DNA of 64,000 nucleotides from Amphiura filiformis (Eukaryota > Echinodermata > Ophiuroidea > Amphilepidida > Amphiuridae): NCBI RefSeq assembly GCF_039555335.1, contig NC_092628.1, forward strand, positions 94,685,782-94,749,781, given 5' to 3'. Position numbers and translations under genes: made by a program. Below the pieces are notes generated by a model, which was not told the origin of the DNA, made no database searches, and was given only the letters and a program-made list of their open reading frames with translations. Of the stretch, positions 37,697-46,852 are shown piece after piece; the stretch's first letter is position 1, and the number at the start of each line of letters is the position of its first letter.

Positions 37697-38167
37697 GGGT
37701 ACATGCCACAAAATAGCTTTCCATAGACTTTACGTGCAAAATAGGGGTCACGTTTTAGGCTATAAGTCGAGTTACGTCTTACTTTGAAATATATATTTGA
37801 TATCATCTTAATCAGAACAAAATTCTGCATAACATATCTGAAAATGACACCATATTTTAGGTCTACTTTTTGAGAAAAATAGCGCTATATAAAAAGACCC
37901 GATTTTCCCTTGTTTACGTCCGACTGCTAACCGCGTTTTGACCTCGTGTGTTCATGCGCTCATCATCGTAAACATCACTCAAATTTTCGCGTTTTCTGTT
38001 CAAATTAGTAGAGATCACATTCACAAGTTCTAGCAAAACACGATTTGCAACACTAAAATTGTTAATATTGTACCGATTTTGCACATTTTTTATGCAAAGT
38101 TGGGACTATAGTCGTGATAAACTTTTACCGGAAACCGCTTCACACGCGGATTTAGTGGCATGCACCC
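37697..38167. mobile_element. Module A, copy 4 (right boundary of the array)
   Basis: Full-length A with ends as in copy 1. It is followed by TTGA (38168-38171) and then foldback MITE sequence, not by B. Confidence 0.82.
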
Positions 38168-38335
38168 TTGAAGATATGGAAAACACCAAAAAAAATAGGT
38201 CTTTTTGGGAAAAAAATCTATATCTTCAATATGAAAGGTCAAAATGTTCAATTGATCGTTGGCTTTTCCTTCAAGCTACATAGGCCTACACTTTAAGAAA
38301 TATCATTAGATTTATAAAATTTACTTCGAGGACTG
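38168..38335. mobile_element. Right part of the split foldback MITE, truncated
   Basis: Resumes the MITE centre (TTGAAGATATGG; GGTCTTTTTGGGAAAAAAAT; TATCTTCAATATGAAAGGTC) and follows 8445-8573 of the intact copy to GAGGACTGT. It then switches abruptly to LTR sequence. The outer ~220 bp of the right arm is missing. Confidence 0.8.
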
Positions 38336-39517
38336 TAGTGTTCCCGGCCATCAATCGTCTGGCACGTAAACAAGTTTTCCTAAAAATTGTAAATTTCCTT
38401 AAAAACGACTTTTGTTGATGAAACTTTGGATTATTTAAGATGTAATTGTTTAAGGATGTAGAATTTTAAGATAATTTTGAGTATTTTCACGTTTTACATG
38501 GTCAAAAAGGGGGTCATCAGTTTGATTCCTAATTTAAAAACACTTTAGCAGTTGCAGTTGTTCTAGTTATTAAATTTCGTCATGCTCAAAATCTTTCGAA
38601 AGTGAGCGCCTGACGCGGAGTGACTGCGCGATATCCATAGTAACGGAGCTTACGCTTTGAACGCAGCCGCCAAAGGGTTCCATGAACGCGTTCAGGAGAG
38701 TATAAAAGGCCGTGCACGACGCAAATTAATGAGATTGCTTGGTGGACAATTAGTCCACCCACGAACCCTGAAAGGGAAACCACAGGGTAAGCACTGCCAA
38801 CCAAAGCAAATACGCCCTACTCAGGAGCTCAGATTGAGCTAGGGGCAGCTTGGCTACCACAATAGTGGCAACACCAGGGTGGTTATACACTCCGGTGATT
38901 TGGCCTAGCGCCTATGCCTAATTTGGGCAAGTGACTTGCCGCACACACGCACAAGTCCAATCGAAAATTATGCACTGTATTCATGTGCATTCACTGTTGC
39001 ATGGCAAGCTCGTATTTGGTGTATACTATAGGCATGGATACCCTGAAGTAGGCCTAGGCCTTGGCCTAGCCTACGACTATAATGTCATGTGATGACAGAT
39101 TCTGTTGATTAAATTGTATTTTTATGCTTCTTGATTATTCAAGCAGATAGTATATTCGGCAACATTTATTGGTAATTTATTTGGATTTAAAAGAGAGAAA
39201 TAAGGAAATATCGTCATGATCATCAACAGAGATTGTGTATTTACCAGTGTTTACTTGACTTGTATTTATGAATTGTGATGTGATAAGACAAATATGAAAG
39301 CAAAATAACAATACAAGATATAACAAAAGAAGCAAATATAAAACAGAATTGTCAAGTCTCATTTTACCTGTTACTTCTCCTTTCATGCATCACTGATTCC
39401 ACATATCTTGGGGAGAATTCTAGTCTTTGATACTACGCTACCACTTGTATGTTTAGAAGGCTAGTCTTCTCCATCAGTCGTTTACAAAAGTATTAGGGCA
39501 AGCTCGGTCCCGTTACA
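38336..39517 (+). repeat. 5' LTR, left end truncated
   Basis: Matches the 3' LTR from about 43313 to 44496 (CCCGGCCATCAATCGTCTGG to GTCCCGTTACA). About 477 bp of the LTR's 5' part is absent, where the sequence joins the foldback MITE. Confidence 0.88.
38701..38708 (+). promoter_or_regulatory. TATA box in 5' LTR
   Basis: TATAAAAG after GTTCAGGAGAG. The same box is in the 3' LTR at 43676-43683. It is the likely U3 core promoter, which puts U3 upstream and R/U5 downstream. Confidence 0.6.
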
Positions 39518-39519
39518 AC

Positions 39520-39536
39520 TGGTGTCTGGCGGTAGG
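39520..39536 (+). promoter_or_regulatory. Primer-binding site
   Basis: TGGTGTCTGGCGGTAGG begins two bases after the 5' LTR end. TGG complements the tRNA 3' CCA. Similarity to TGGTGTC-type sites suggests a leucine tRNA primer, which is inference. Confidence 0.65.
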
Positions 39537-39576
39537 ATAAATCAAAATTTTAACAAATTTTGGCTCATGATTTATT

Positions 39577-40824
39577 ATGGCAGCGACTGAAGATAGTGTT
39601 GATACTTCTCCAACCGATACCAGCTCAGAAATATTAGCTGGTGATGAATTTAATGTTCATGGAAGTGATGAGTCAGTGAGAAGTAGGCCTAAACATTCTG
39701 GTAATGACACTCAGCCTGGAGTAAAAATAAAGCCTCAAACTTACGATGGGACCACTTCCTGGTCAGACTATTTGATACAATTCGAAATTGTTGCTGAATG
39801 GAATAAATGGAATGATGTTACCAAAGCCATTTGTTTAGCAACTAGTCTAAGAGGTGTTGCTCAGAGTGTACTGGGAAATTTGGATTCGACTGAACGGCAT
39901 GATTACCACTCACTTGTGGCCTGTTTGAACCTGAGATTTGGAACAGAAAATCAGGAAGAGCTATTCTGGTTGAAACTCAATAACAGAGTAAGGCACCCAA
40001 AAGAGTCATTGCCTGACCTAGCTCACAACATCAGGAAGTTAGTCAAGCTAGCTTTACCAACAATACCAAGTCCTTTCTCACAGGAGATAGCAAAGAAATA
40101 CTTCATAAGTGCTATCAGAGAAAGCGAGTTGCGGTTAAACATCCTGCGTGCAAAACCTGCTACTTTTGATGATGCAATCAAGTTTGCAGTGGAAACAGAA
40201 GCTGTTTACAAAGCTGAGAAGTACAGAAAGCATCAATATGATGTATCTGCAGATGGTGCAGATGGAATTGCTGAAGGGCAATTTATAGACGTGGAAAAGA
40301 AGACTGGGCGATCATCCAGAAAGAACCGGAAGTCTCCATCATCACAAATGCGAGCCAGGAGAAAGTTAGCTTTCTTAAAGATCCAGAAAAAGTTAACCAG
40401 GCCGCATGCTCCCGTAATTGGGAAAGACTGTGATGATCTACCCTGCCCAATGGCATGCTCAAGCAGTTTCAAGAAGAAAAGGAGAAAGACACGAAAGTCT
40501 CCATCATCTAGAAGACGAGCCAGGAGACGATTAGCTGTAAGGAGACAGTTAACTGGTGGTCAGGACACTCCCTTGATAAATGGGGAAGACTGCCAACCAG
40601 CAGGTACCCTGAGTGATAATCAGACGGTATTAGTTGACAGTATAGGCGTAGGTGAATGGAATTCATCTGGTCAATACGCCGACACTCTGAGAAAGTTGTC
40701 ATCTCAGATGAGTCTTTGGAAGAGGTCAGCTATGTTACATGATGACGGTCATGATGGTATAGGCACACTATCTGGCATGTGCACCAACTCATTTGCACCA
40801 GGAGACTTGCCATCATCAGAATGA
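39577..40824 (+). CDS. Gag-like capsid protein of the LTR retrotransposon
   Basis: A 415-codon ORF begins 60 bp after the LTR. After an acidic, Ser/Thr-rich N-terminus, residues 50-215 resemble Ty3-type retrotransposon capsid: KPQTYDGTTSWSDYLIQFE, ATSLRG, SVLGNL, LRFG, LNNRVRHPKESLPDLAH. The protein should form the particle that packages element RNA. No CCHC zinc knuckle follows. Instead there are two related basic segments (RKSPSSQMRARRKLAF near residue 265 and RKSPSSRRRARRRLAV near 307), apparently an internal duplication that could bind RNA. The ORF is intact, in keeping with a young element. The last ~85 residues are unlike anything I recognise. Confidence 0.85.
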   Translation: MAATEDSVDTSPTDTSSEILAGDEFNVHGSDESVRSRPKHSGNDTQPGVKIKPQTYDGTTSWSDYLIQFEIVAEWNKWNDVTKAICLATSLRGVAQSVLGNLDSTERHDYHSLVACLNLRFGTENQEELFWLKLNNRVRHPKESLPDLAHNIRKLVKLALPTIPSPFSQEIAKKYFISAIRESELRLNILRAKPATFDDAIKFAVETEAVYKAEKYRKHQYDVSADGADGIAEGQFIDVEKKTGRSSRKNRKSPSSQMRARRKLAFLKIQKKLTRPHAPVIGKDCDDLPCPMACSSSFKKKRRKTRKSPSSRRRARRRLAVRRQLTGGQDTPLINGEDCQPAGTLSDNQTVLVDSIGVGEWNSSGQYADTLRKLSSQMSLWKRSAMLHDDGHDGIGTLSGMCTNSFAPGDLPSSE

Positions 40825-42825
40825 GCCTGGAAGAGTGACCAGTTATCATGCACACAGGCAGTGATAATGTCTGATTGTATATAATTTGTAAATAGCTTAT
40901 TCAAGGAGACGAAAGCTATCCCCGTGTTTATGGGATAATGATATGCGGAAAAGCCCTCGCCGTATAGTCACTGATCCTTGTGGTGTTTTAAGTCTGGGAA
41001 AGGGCTCACCGACGTCTTGCACTGCATACTGACAGCTCCTTGCCGCTAAAATATGAAATTACTGTTTTATGAAGTTGAAGTCAGGTATAGGCCTTGCCGA
41101 CATCATCATCATATAGACGTGTTTCATAGCGGATTGTCTACTCGACATGTAGACCCTGATATATAAAAATTGTTTTCATTATTATTGTTATTATGTAATC
41201 ATAATAACTCGACTCTAAGAGGAACAGCTTCCAATAAAAAGAACTTCATGAATGAAATGTTATTTCAGCCAAAACGTGATTAGAAGTTTGATATGACTTT
41301 ACTGACTGCAGCGGTATTGACATGACAATCTTTTGATCAAGTTTTGTCTCTGGGAAATTCTTGTTCTTTTAAAAGAACAATATTCTTGATTTCTTAATTT
41401 AGATAAAGTGAAAGACACCTCACTTTATTTCGACACAACTCTTCTTAAAATCATTTGGAATGGTGGACATACATGGAGACATCACCATGAAAAAATGGAC
41501 AGTGTTGACTGTCGGGCACTCATGTTGTTTTACATGAGATTTCATGCCTTAATTCTGAATTGAATGTCAGATATTGCAGATTACGAAGACAGATGAAGAA
41601 AAACAAAATGGAGACGGAGATAGCTACAGTTAAATAACAGACATCGATTTGAAGCTTACAATAATGGTTGCTTCATTGAAGCCATTCGATCTGTACGTGC
41701 TATCTACTGAAGATAGCTAAGTTTCGTCGTATACGGCATGTGCTCTTAAGAAGATTAACAAATGAAAATCAACTAGATCTCATCATGTGTTCTCTTACTG
41801 ATACTGTTGAGGCATCACCACGGGCCGGTTATGCAGATCTTATGATTTTGGAACTCTGGTTGGTGCGACGGTGACTCACTGATTGCAGTCATGATGTTTT
41901 CAGAGCAATGTCAGGCTATGTAGGCGCATTGGTAACAGAAAATCAAGTTTCGCTCTTGGGTGGATTGCCAACTGAGAAAGTCTACATGGACTTAATAGAA
42001 CTCAGATGCAATAATGAATGGCAAAAGTGATATTTAACCAGCCAATGGTTATTCTTTACCAGGTCAAATGTTTTATTGGATGATGTATGGTTTCTTTACA
42101 CCTTGCATAATTGATGCAACATTTCCTCTCATGATCGACGGTGAACCAATCTGGCAGTTTCTCATGAGAGTTGCGAAAGAGGTATGATAATGTAGATTCT
42201 CAGATGTTGCAGATATCGAACTGAAGACAAGGTCCATCAGAAGAAAGGACGCTGAGGAATATAGAACTTTTATAAATCTGAACTCATATTGATCATTAAT
42301 TGATGGCAAAAATTTAAAATTAATGTCGAACTGATGATTGTTTTATGTAACTTGACGCAGAGACAGACTTCTGTTCATTAGCTCGAAAGTCAAGATTAAA
42401 ACTGGTATTGTTCATTTGAAAATGAAATTGATGGAAATGTGCACCAAGGTGAATTAAATGGTTCTTGTAAATTAATATTTTATTGGTGAAGAAGAGTATG
42501 TATAAAAACCAGATGCTTAAATGATTTATGCTGGAGATACTGTGAAAGATTTGTATAAAACTTGTAAACATAATAATATAATTTGCATGTGAAATAGAGT
42601 TGCTTTTATAATGTACAGTCGTAAATCGGCCAAATAGCCAATTAATTTTGAAAAACTTTTTGAGGTCACGAGGTCACGAAAATGTTATTGTCAGCCTGTC
42701 ACCAAACAATGGTTGAGTGAATTTACTTGTTACTGTTAAAGTTTTGTCAAGGAAATGCTCTGATTTTTTTATTGTAATTAAGTTAAATGAATTATACATG
42801 TTACATTTCGGGACGAAATAGTCTC
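40825..42825 (+). other. Non-coding interior of the LTR element
   Basis: Two kilobases with no long ORF and no pol motifs in any frame. It probably represents sequence that replaced pol or a non-coding packaging region. Confidence 0.65.
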
Positions 42826-42838
42826 GAAGAGGGGGTAG
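42826..42838 (+). promoter_or_regulatory. Polypurine tract
   Basis: GAAGAGGGGGTAG directly precedes the TG start of the 3' LTR. This is the expected primer site for plus-strand DNA synthesis. Confidence 0.7.
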
Positions 42839-44496
42839 TGAAACGGAGAGCCAAAATGCGATTTCAGATTTTTGGCCTGTTTTTAAGCTTACCTCCCGTG
42901 TGTTGTCAATGGCCGAATTCAGCTCTTGTCAAATTCATATTTAGAGAAAAGTCACGATGCTCACGTGTTCGTGGTAGTTTTTGATAGTTATTATACATTT
43001 AAAATGATTGCATGGCTCTGCACAAGGTATATTCTTGTAAATATTTGTATTTGATGACCAGTCCGGTCGTCCGAGATGTCGAGTGTTGAACTACGGCAGA
43101 GAAAATTTGTCATAAAGTGCGTGCGAATTGGCCTCAAATTTCACTATTTCCGCTAGTATTGTACTGAGATCTTATAATATTGTGTAAATAATTTTGTCAG
43201 GAAAACAATAAGGTATTACATACCGTCTATGAGTAAATATTCAGGGCAAAATTCAGGCTTTTCTTGTGTTGTTTACCCGGTTGTTTACAGAATTTTAGAT
43301 TTTCCATTTTGAAACTTCCCGGCCATCAATCGTCTGGCACGTAAACAAGTTTTCCTAAAAATTGTAAATTTCCTTAAAAACGACTTTTGTTGATGAAACT
43401 TTGGATTATTTAAGATGTAATTGTTTAAGGATGTAGAATTTTAAGATAATTTTGAGTATTTTCACGTTTTACATGGTCAAAAAGGGGGTCATCAGTTTGA
43501 TTCCTAATTTAAAAACACTTTAGCAGTTGCAGTTGTTCTAGTTATTAAATTTCGTCATGCTCAAAATCTTTCGAAAGTGAGCGCCTGACGCGGAGTGACT
43601 GCGCGATATCCATAGTAACGGAGCTTACGCTTTGAACGCAGCCGCCAAAGGGTTCCATGAACGCGTTCAGGAGAGTATAAAAGGCAGTGCACGACGCAAA
43701 TTAATGAGATTGCTTGGTGGACAATTAGTCCACCCACGAACCCTGAAAGGGAAACCACAGGGTAAGCACTGCCAACCAAAGCAAATACGCCCTACTCAGG
43801 AGCTCAGATTGAGCTAGGGGCAGCTTGGCTACCACAATAGTGGCAACACCAGGGTGGTTATACACTCCGGTGATTTGGCCTAGCGCCTATGCCTAATTTG
43901 GGCAAGTGACTTGCCGCACACACGCACAAGTCCAATCGAAAATTATGCACTGTATTCATGTGCATTCACTGTTGCATGGCAAGCTCGTATTTGGTGTATA
44001 TACTATAGGCATGGATACCCTGAAGTAGGCCTAGGCCTTGGCCTAGCCTACGACTATAATGTCATGTGATGACAGATTCTGTTGATTAAATTGTATTTTT
44101 ATGCTTCTTGATTATTCAAGCAGATAGTATATTCGGCAACATTTATTGGTAATTTATTTGGATTTAAAAGAGAGAAATAAGGAAATATCGTCATGATCAT
44201 CAACAGAGATTGTGTATTTACCAGTGTTTACTTGACTTGTATTTATGAATTGTGATGTGATAAGACAAATATGAAAGCAAAATAACAATACAAGATATAA
44301 CAAAAGAAGCAAATATAAAACAGAATTGTCAAGTCTCATTTTTACCTGTTACTTCTCCTTTCATGCATCACTGATTCCACATATCTTGGGGAGAATTCTA
44401 GTCTTTGATACTACGCTACCACTTGTATGTTTAGAAGGCTAGTCTTCTCCATCAGTCGTTTACAAAAGTATTAGGGGCAAGCTCGGTCCCGTTACA
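42839..44496 (+). repeat. 3' LTR, full length (1658 bp)
   Basis: Starts TGAAACGGAGAGCC after the polypurine tract and ends GGTCCCGTTACA, giving TG...CA ends. The TATA box is at 43676. Its first ~475 bp has no counterpart in the truncated 5' LTR. Confidence 0.85.
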
Positions 44497-45445
44497 GTAT
44501 TACCTGATGTGCAAAGTATTAAAGTTCGATAACAAACTAAGCTCACAAAACTGAGCCATTGATATATGAAATATATATTCTATGGTGTCATCAGAAAACA
44601 ATTATGCCTTGCTCACGTAGATTCTTTACAAGGCAGTAAATGAAATATTCGGAACCAGCGTAAACTCGCTGCCTCTTCTTTATAATAATAATAACATGTG
44701 GCCCTTCAAAATGAAGATGATAATGATCAAATATTGTATTTTGATAGTAAAAAATGTCAGGGTTTCAAAACCACGCCCACATTAATGCAACATTGGGACA
44801 ATACAGGGCCGGTACTCGGGGCCCGGCCTACAAGCCCGGCCAACAAGTTTCTAGCTGTTTCTGCCGCCGCAACTGATGTACATGCCGGCTGGATGCCATA
44901 TTCAGGTAGTCTTCATTTGGCCCAATAATGGACCAAGTACGGCACAGCTTATCCTGGTAAGAAAACGGCGGCCAAACATTAACCAGTACCGCATTTGTAC
45001 TGGCGTTATACCGTCAGCCGTGTCCGGTACCGGGGTCCGGTATTGCCAGAAGTAGACCGGTTTAAGCCATTTACTGGGCCAATATTACAATGTTTGCTGG
45101 GGTGTATTGTGTATAGGAAAACGGACAGTAACTGCAGTATGTTTTCTTTATAAAATAGTAATATACATTTTTTAGACACAATTCTGATTCTGAATAGATA
45201 TCATATGATCCGAGGATTTATTCAAAACTGAAATTTGAAAAAAAAAATATGGAAATTCATCTGATTTAATTGAACTTCCAAACATTAGGCTAATAGGAGG
45301 GAAAAAAACACACACAAAAAAACAGCCCCTTTTTTGGGGCGAGCGACACTCACCCAAGTTTTGCTTAGCTGAATTCATCTAAATTTTTCATGCAAATCTC
45401 CAAAGCATAGGTCCGATGTATTGTGTTTTTCGGTGCAATGCGCCC
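44497..45445. other. Spacer with GC-rich inverted segment and a tRNA-repeat fragment
   Basis: At about 44786-45110, AACATTGGGACAATACAGGG and CCAATATTACAATGTTTGCT form imperfect inverted ends around a GCCGG-rich centre, possibly a decayed MITE. At about 45178-45240, ATCATATGATCCGAGGATTT matches the tRNA-His repeat. No gene is seen. Confidence 0.5.
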
Positions 45446-46546
45446 TTAAGGTGGCTGTGTACTCTCAGACATGCATGTAGTAAAAGTGCAATAACTTTGT
45501 AATTATTCGCGCAAAACATATAAAAAGTATACATTTTTATGAAGGCAAGACATCAATAAATCTTAATATAAATACAGATTTGGGGTAAAAACAACAATTT
45601 TGAAGAAAATCACAAAAAAGTGAGTTTTTGGCAATATTTGTTAGGTACATCATAACAAAAAAAACACTCTTTCCAAAATATTTTATTTTGTTTTTAGCTC
45701 AATCTTGAGGCTCCATTCGAAAAACGGTTTTTTTATTTTTTTATTTTTGTCTTATTTTTTGAGATATTGACCATATAAGGCATCAAAATGAACTTTTAAA
45801 ATTCAAAACACCTATTTGCACAAAATGATGCCCAAAATCGGAAATAGACCAAATTATAAAAAAATGAGAAAACCGTTTCTTGAGTCGATCATGCTTTTTA
45901 CGATGATCATATTTGCTTACCTATAGATGCTGTGTACCTAAATCGTCATTTTACCGAGAAAATGAACATTGAAATAATGGCCGATGAAGTTTAAAGTGGT
46001 CACATTTTGCACTTTCATCGAATCTCACAGGAGAATGCGATAGTTTTCGTTTTTGTAACTTATATTACGTGAACATCGGGTAAATCCACAGCCCCTTGAG
46101 AAGTTTGAGCGAAATCCATTCATAACTTCATATTTAAATCGGGGAAAGAACTTGAAAAACCCACATTTTATCAGCTAAAACGGAGCCATTTGACCACTAG
46201 GTTTTTGTGAAATCAGTGCTTCCGTGGTGTTTCCATATGAGGCGCCGCGCATGCAGATAAGCGTCGCGTATGCGTCGCGTATTTGTGCGTTAACAAATTG
46301 CGCGATACGCAACGCGATGAGTTGTTGAGCGCGTGTACCTTGCTGGTACAACAAAGATTTTCTTTCCTTTTCAATTTCAAACACGAGTGGAATAGTAAAA
46401 TAAAATCCTTAAAATATTGCAGTTGGAGTTTACAAATCTGGATTTTCATTCCTTGTATTTATAAAAAACATAACAAGGTACAAACATATCATAAAAACTC
46501 AATTTTGAGAAAGAAACAATGGCTAGAGTACACAGCCGCGTTTTAA
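45446..46546. mobile_element. 1.1-kb TTAA MITE just upstream of SETD6
   Basis: TTAAGGTGGCTGTGTACTCT at 45446 is inverted as AGAGTACACAGCCGCGTTTTAA-type sequence ending at 46546. TTAA is on both sides, with imperfect termini sharing GGCTGTGTACTCT. The interior is AT-rich, with a GCGTCGCGTATGCGTCGCGT stretch near 46260. It has no coding capacity. Confidence 0.75.
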
Positions 46547-46699
46547 AGAAGTAACGTCGCTGGGGTGGCAACTACTCTTGGAACGACTGGTAAGAAAGAT
46601 TACTTCCCAGCTGAAAGTTCCTTGAAACGGATTTTTCTATTGGTCCAAAAAGTTGATAAACCACTTGTCCAATCAAATTGCACCTTTCTTAACCCAAAC
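46547..46699 (+). promoter_or_regulatory. SETD6 5' flank and probable 5' UTR/promoter
   Basis: Only 153 bp separate the MITE from the start codon. No TATA box is visible. The transcription start must lie here or inside the MITE. Confidence 0.5.
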
Positions 46700-46852
46700 A
46701 TGGCGACCCCCAGTAAGAAAATTAGACGTGACAAGAGTAGTGAAACTTTATCTCGTGTAAACAACGCTCAAGATACGAATGGCAATCAGAATGACAAATT
46801 GAATGCATTTCTTTCATGGTGTCAAACCAAGAAATTCAATCTAAATGAAAAG
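46700..46852 (+). CDS. SETD6: SETD6 exon 1
   Basis: ATG in [10 protein letters not shown] begins a basic N-terminus, followed by [15 protein letters not shown]. The donor is AAG|GTAAGC, phase 0. An in-frame GTG upstream was not used, because eukaryotic initiation and SETD6 homology favour this ATG. Confidence 0.9.

Larger units (their letters stand above)
18047..38167. repeat. 20.1-kb composite array of modules A, B, C and D
   Basis: Order and starts: A 18047, B 18518, A 19384, B 19854, C 20716, D 21185, C 21841, D 22306, D 22945, C 23601, A 24075, B 24544, C 25410, D 25879, C 26526, D 26992, C 27639, D 28110, C 28757, D 29224, C 29877, D 30347, C 31000, D 31471, C 32115, D 32587, D 33229, C 33876, D 34345, C 34991, D 35462, C 36111, D 36582, C 37230, A 37697. 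Copies of a module look nearly identical. The whole is bounded by TTGA on both sides inside a foldback MITE. No module has a convincing gene. Confidence 0.9.
38336..44496 (+). mobile_element. Young gag-only LTR retrotransposon (Ty3-like)
   Basis: Two direct LTRs flank a 3.3-kb interior with a primer-binding site, a gag ORF and a polypurine tract but no protease, reverse transcriptase or integrase. It is non-autonomous and would depend on enzymes from a relative. The LTR copies differ by about one substitution (GGCCGTGC or GGCAGTGC) and three 1-2 base indels over 1.18 kb, indicating recent insertion. The 5' LTR lacks its first ~0.5 kb. Confidence 0.88.

Noticed and set aside
18047-38167. CRISPR, rDNA or histone-type gene cluster as an explanation for the regular array
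   Set aside because: Units are about 1.1 kb with no short repeat/spacer pattern, no rRNA sequence and no conserved ORF. TTAA/TTGA junctions point to transposons.
38586-38842. Short ORFs within the LTRs
   Set aside because: They overlap the TATA box and putative transcription start and occur in both LTR copies only because the LTRs are duplicates.
46565-46699. Upstream extension of SETD6 exon 1 from a GTG codon
   Set aside because: Eukaryotic initiation at GTG is unlikely, and SETD6 proteins start near the MAT of the ATG at 46700.
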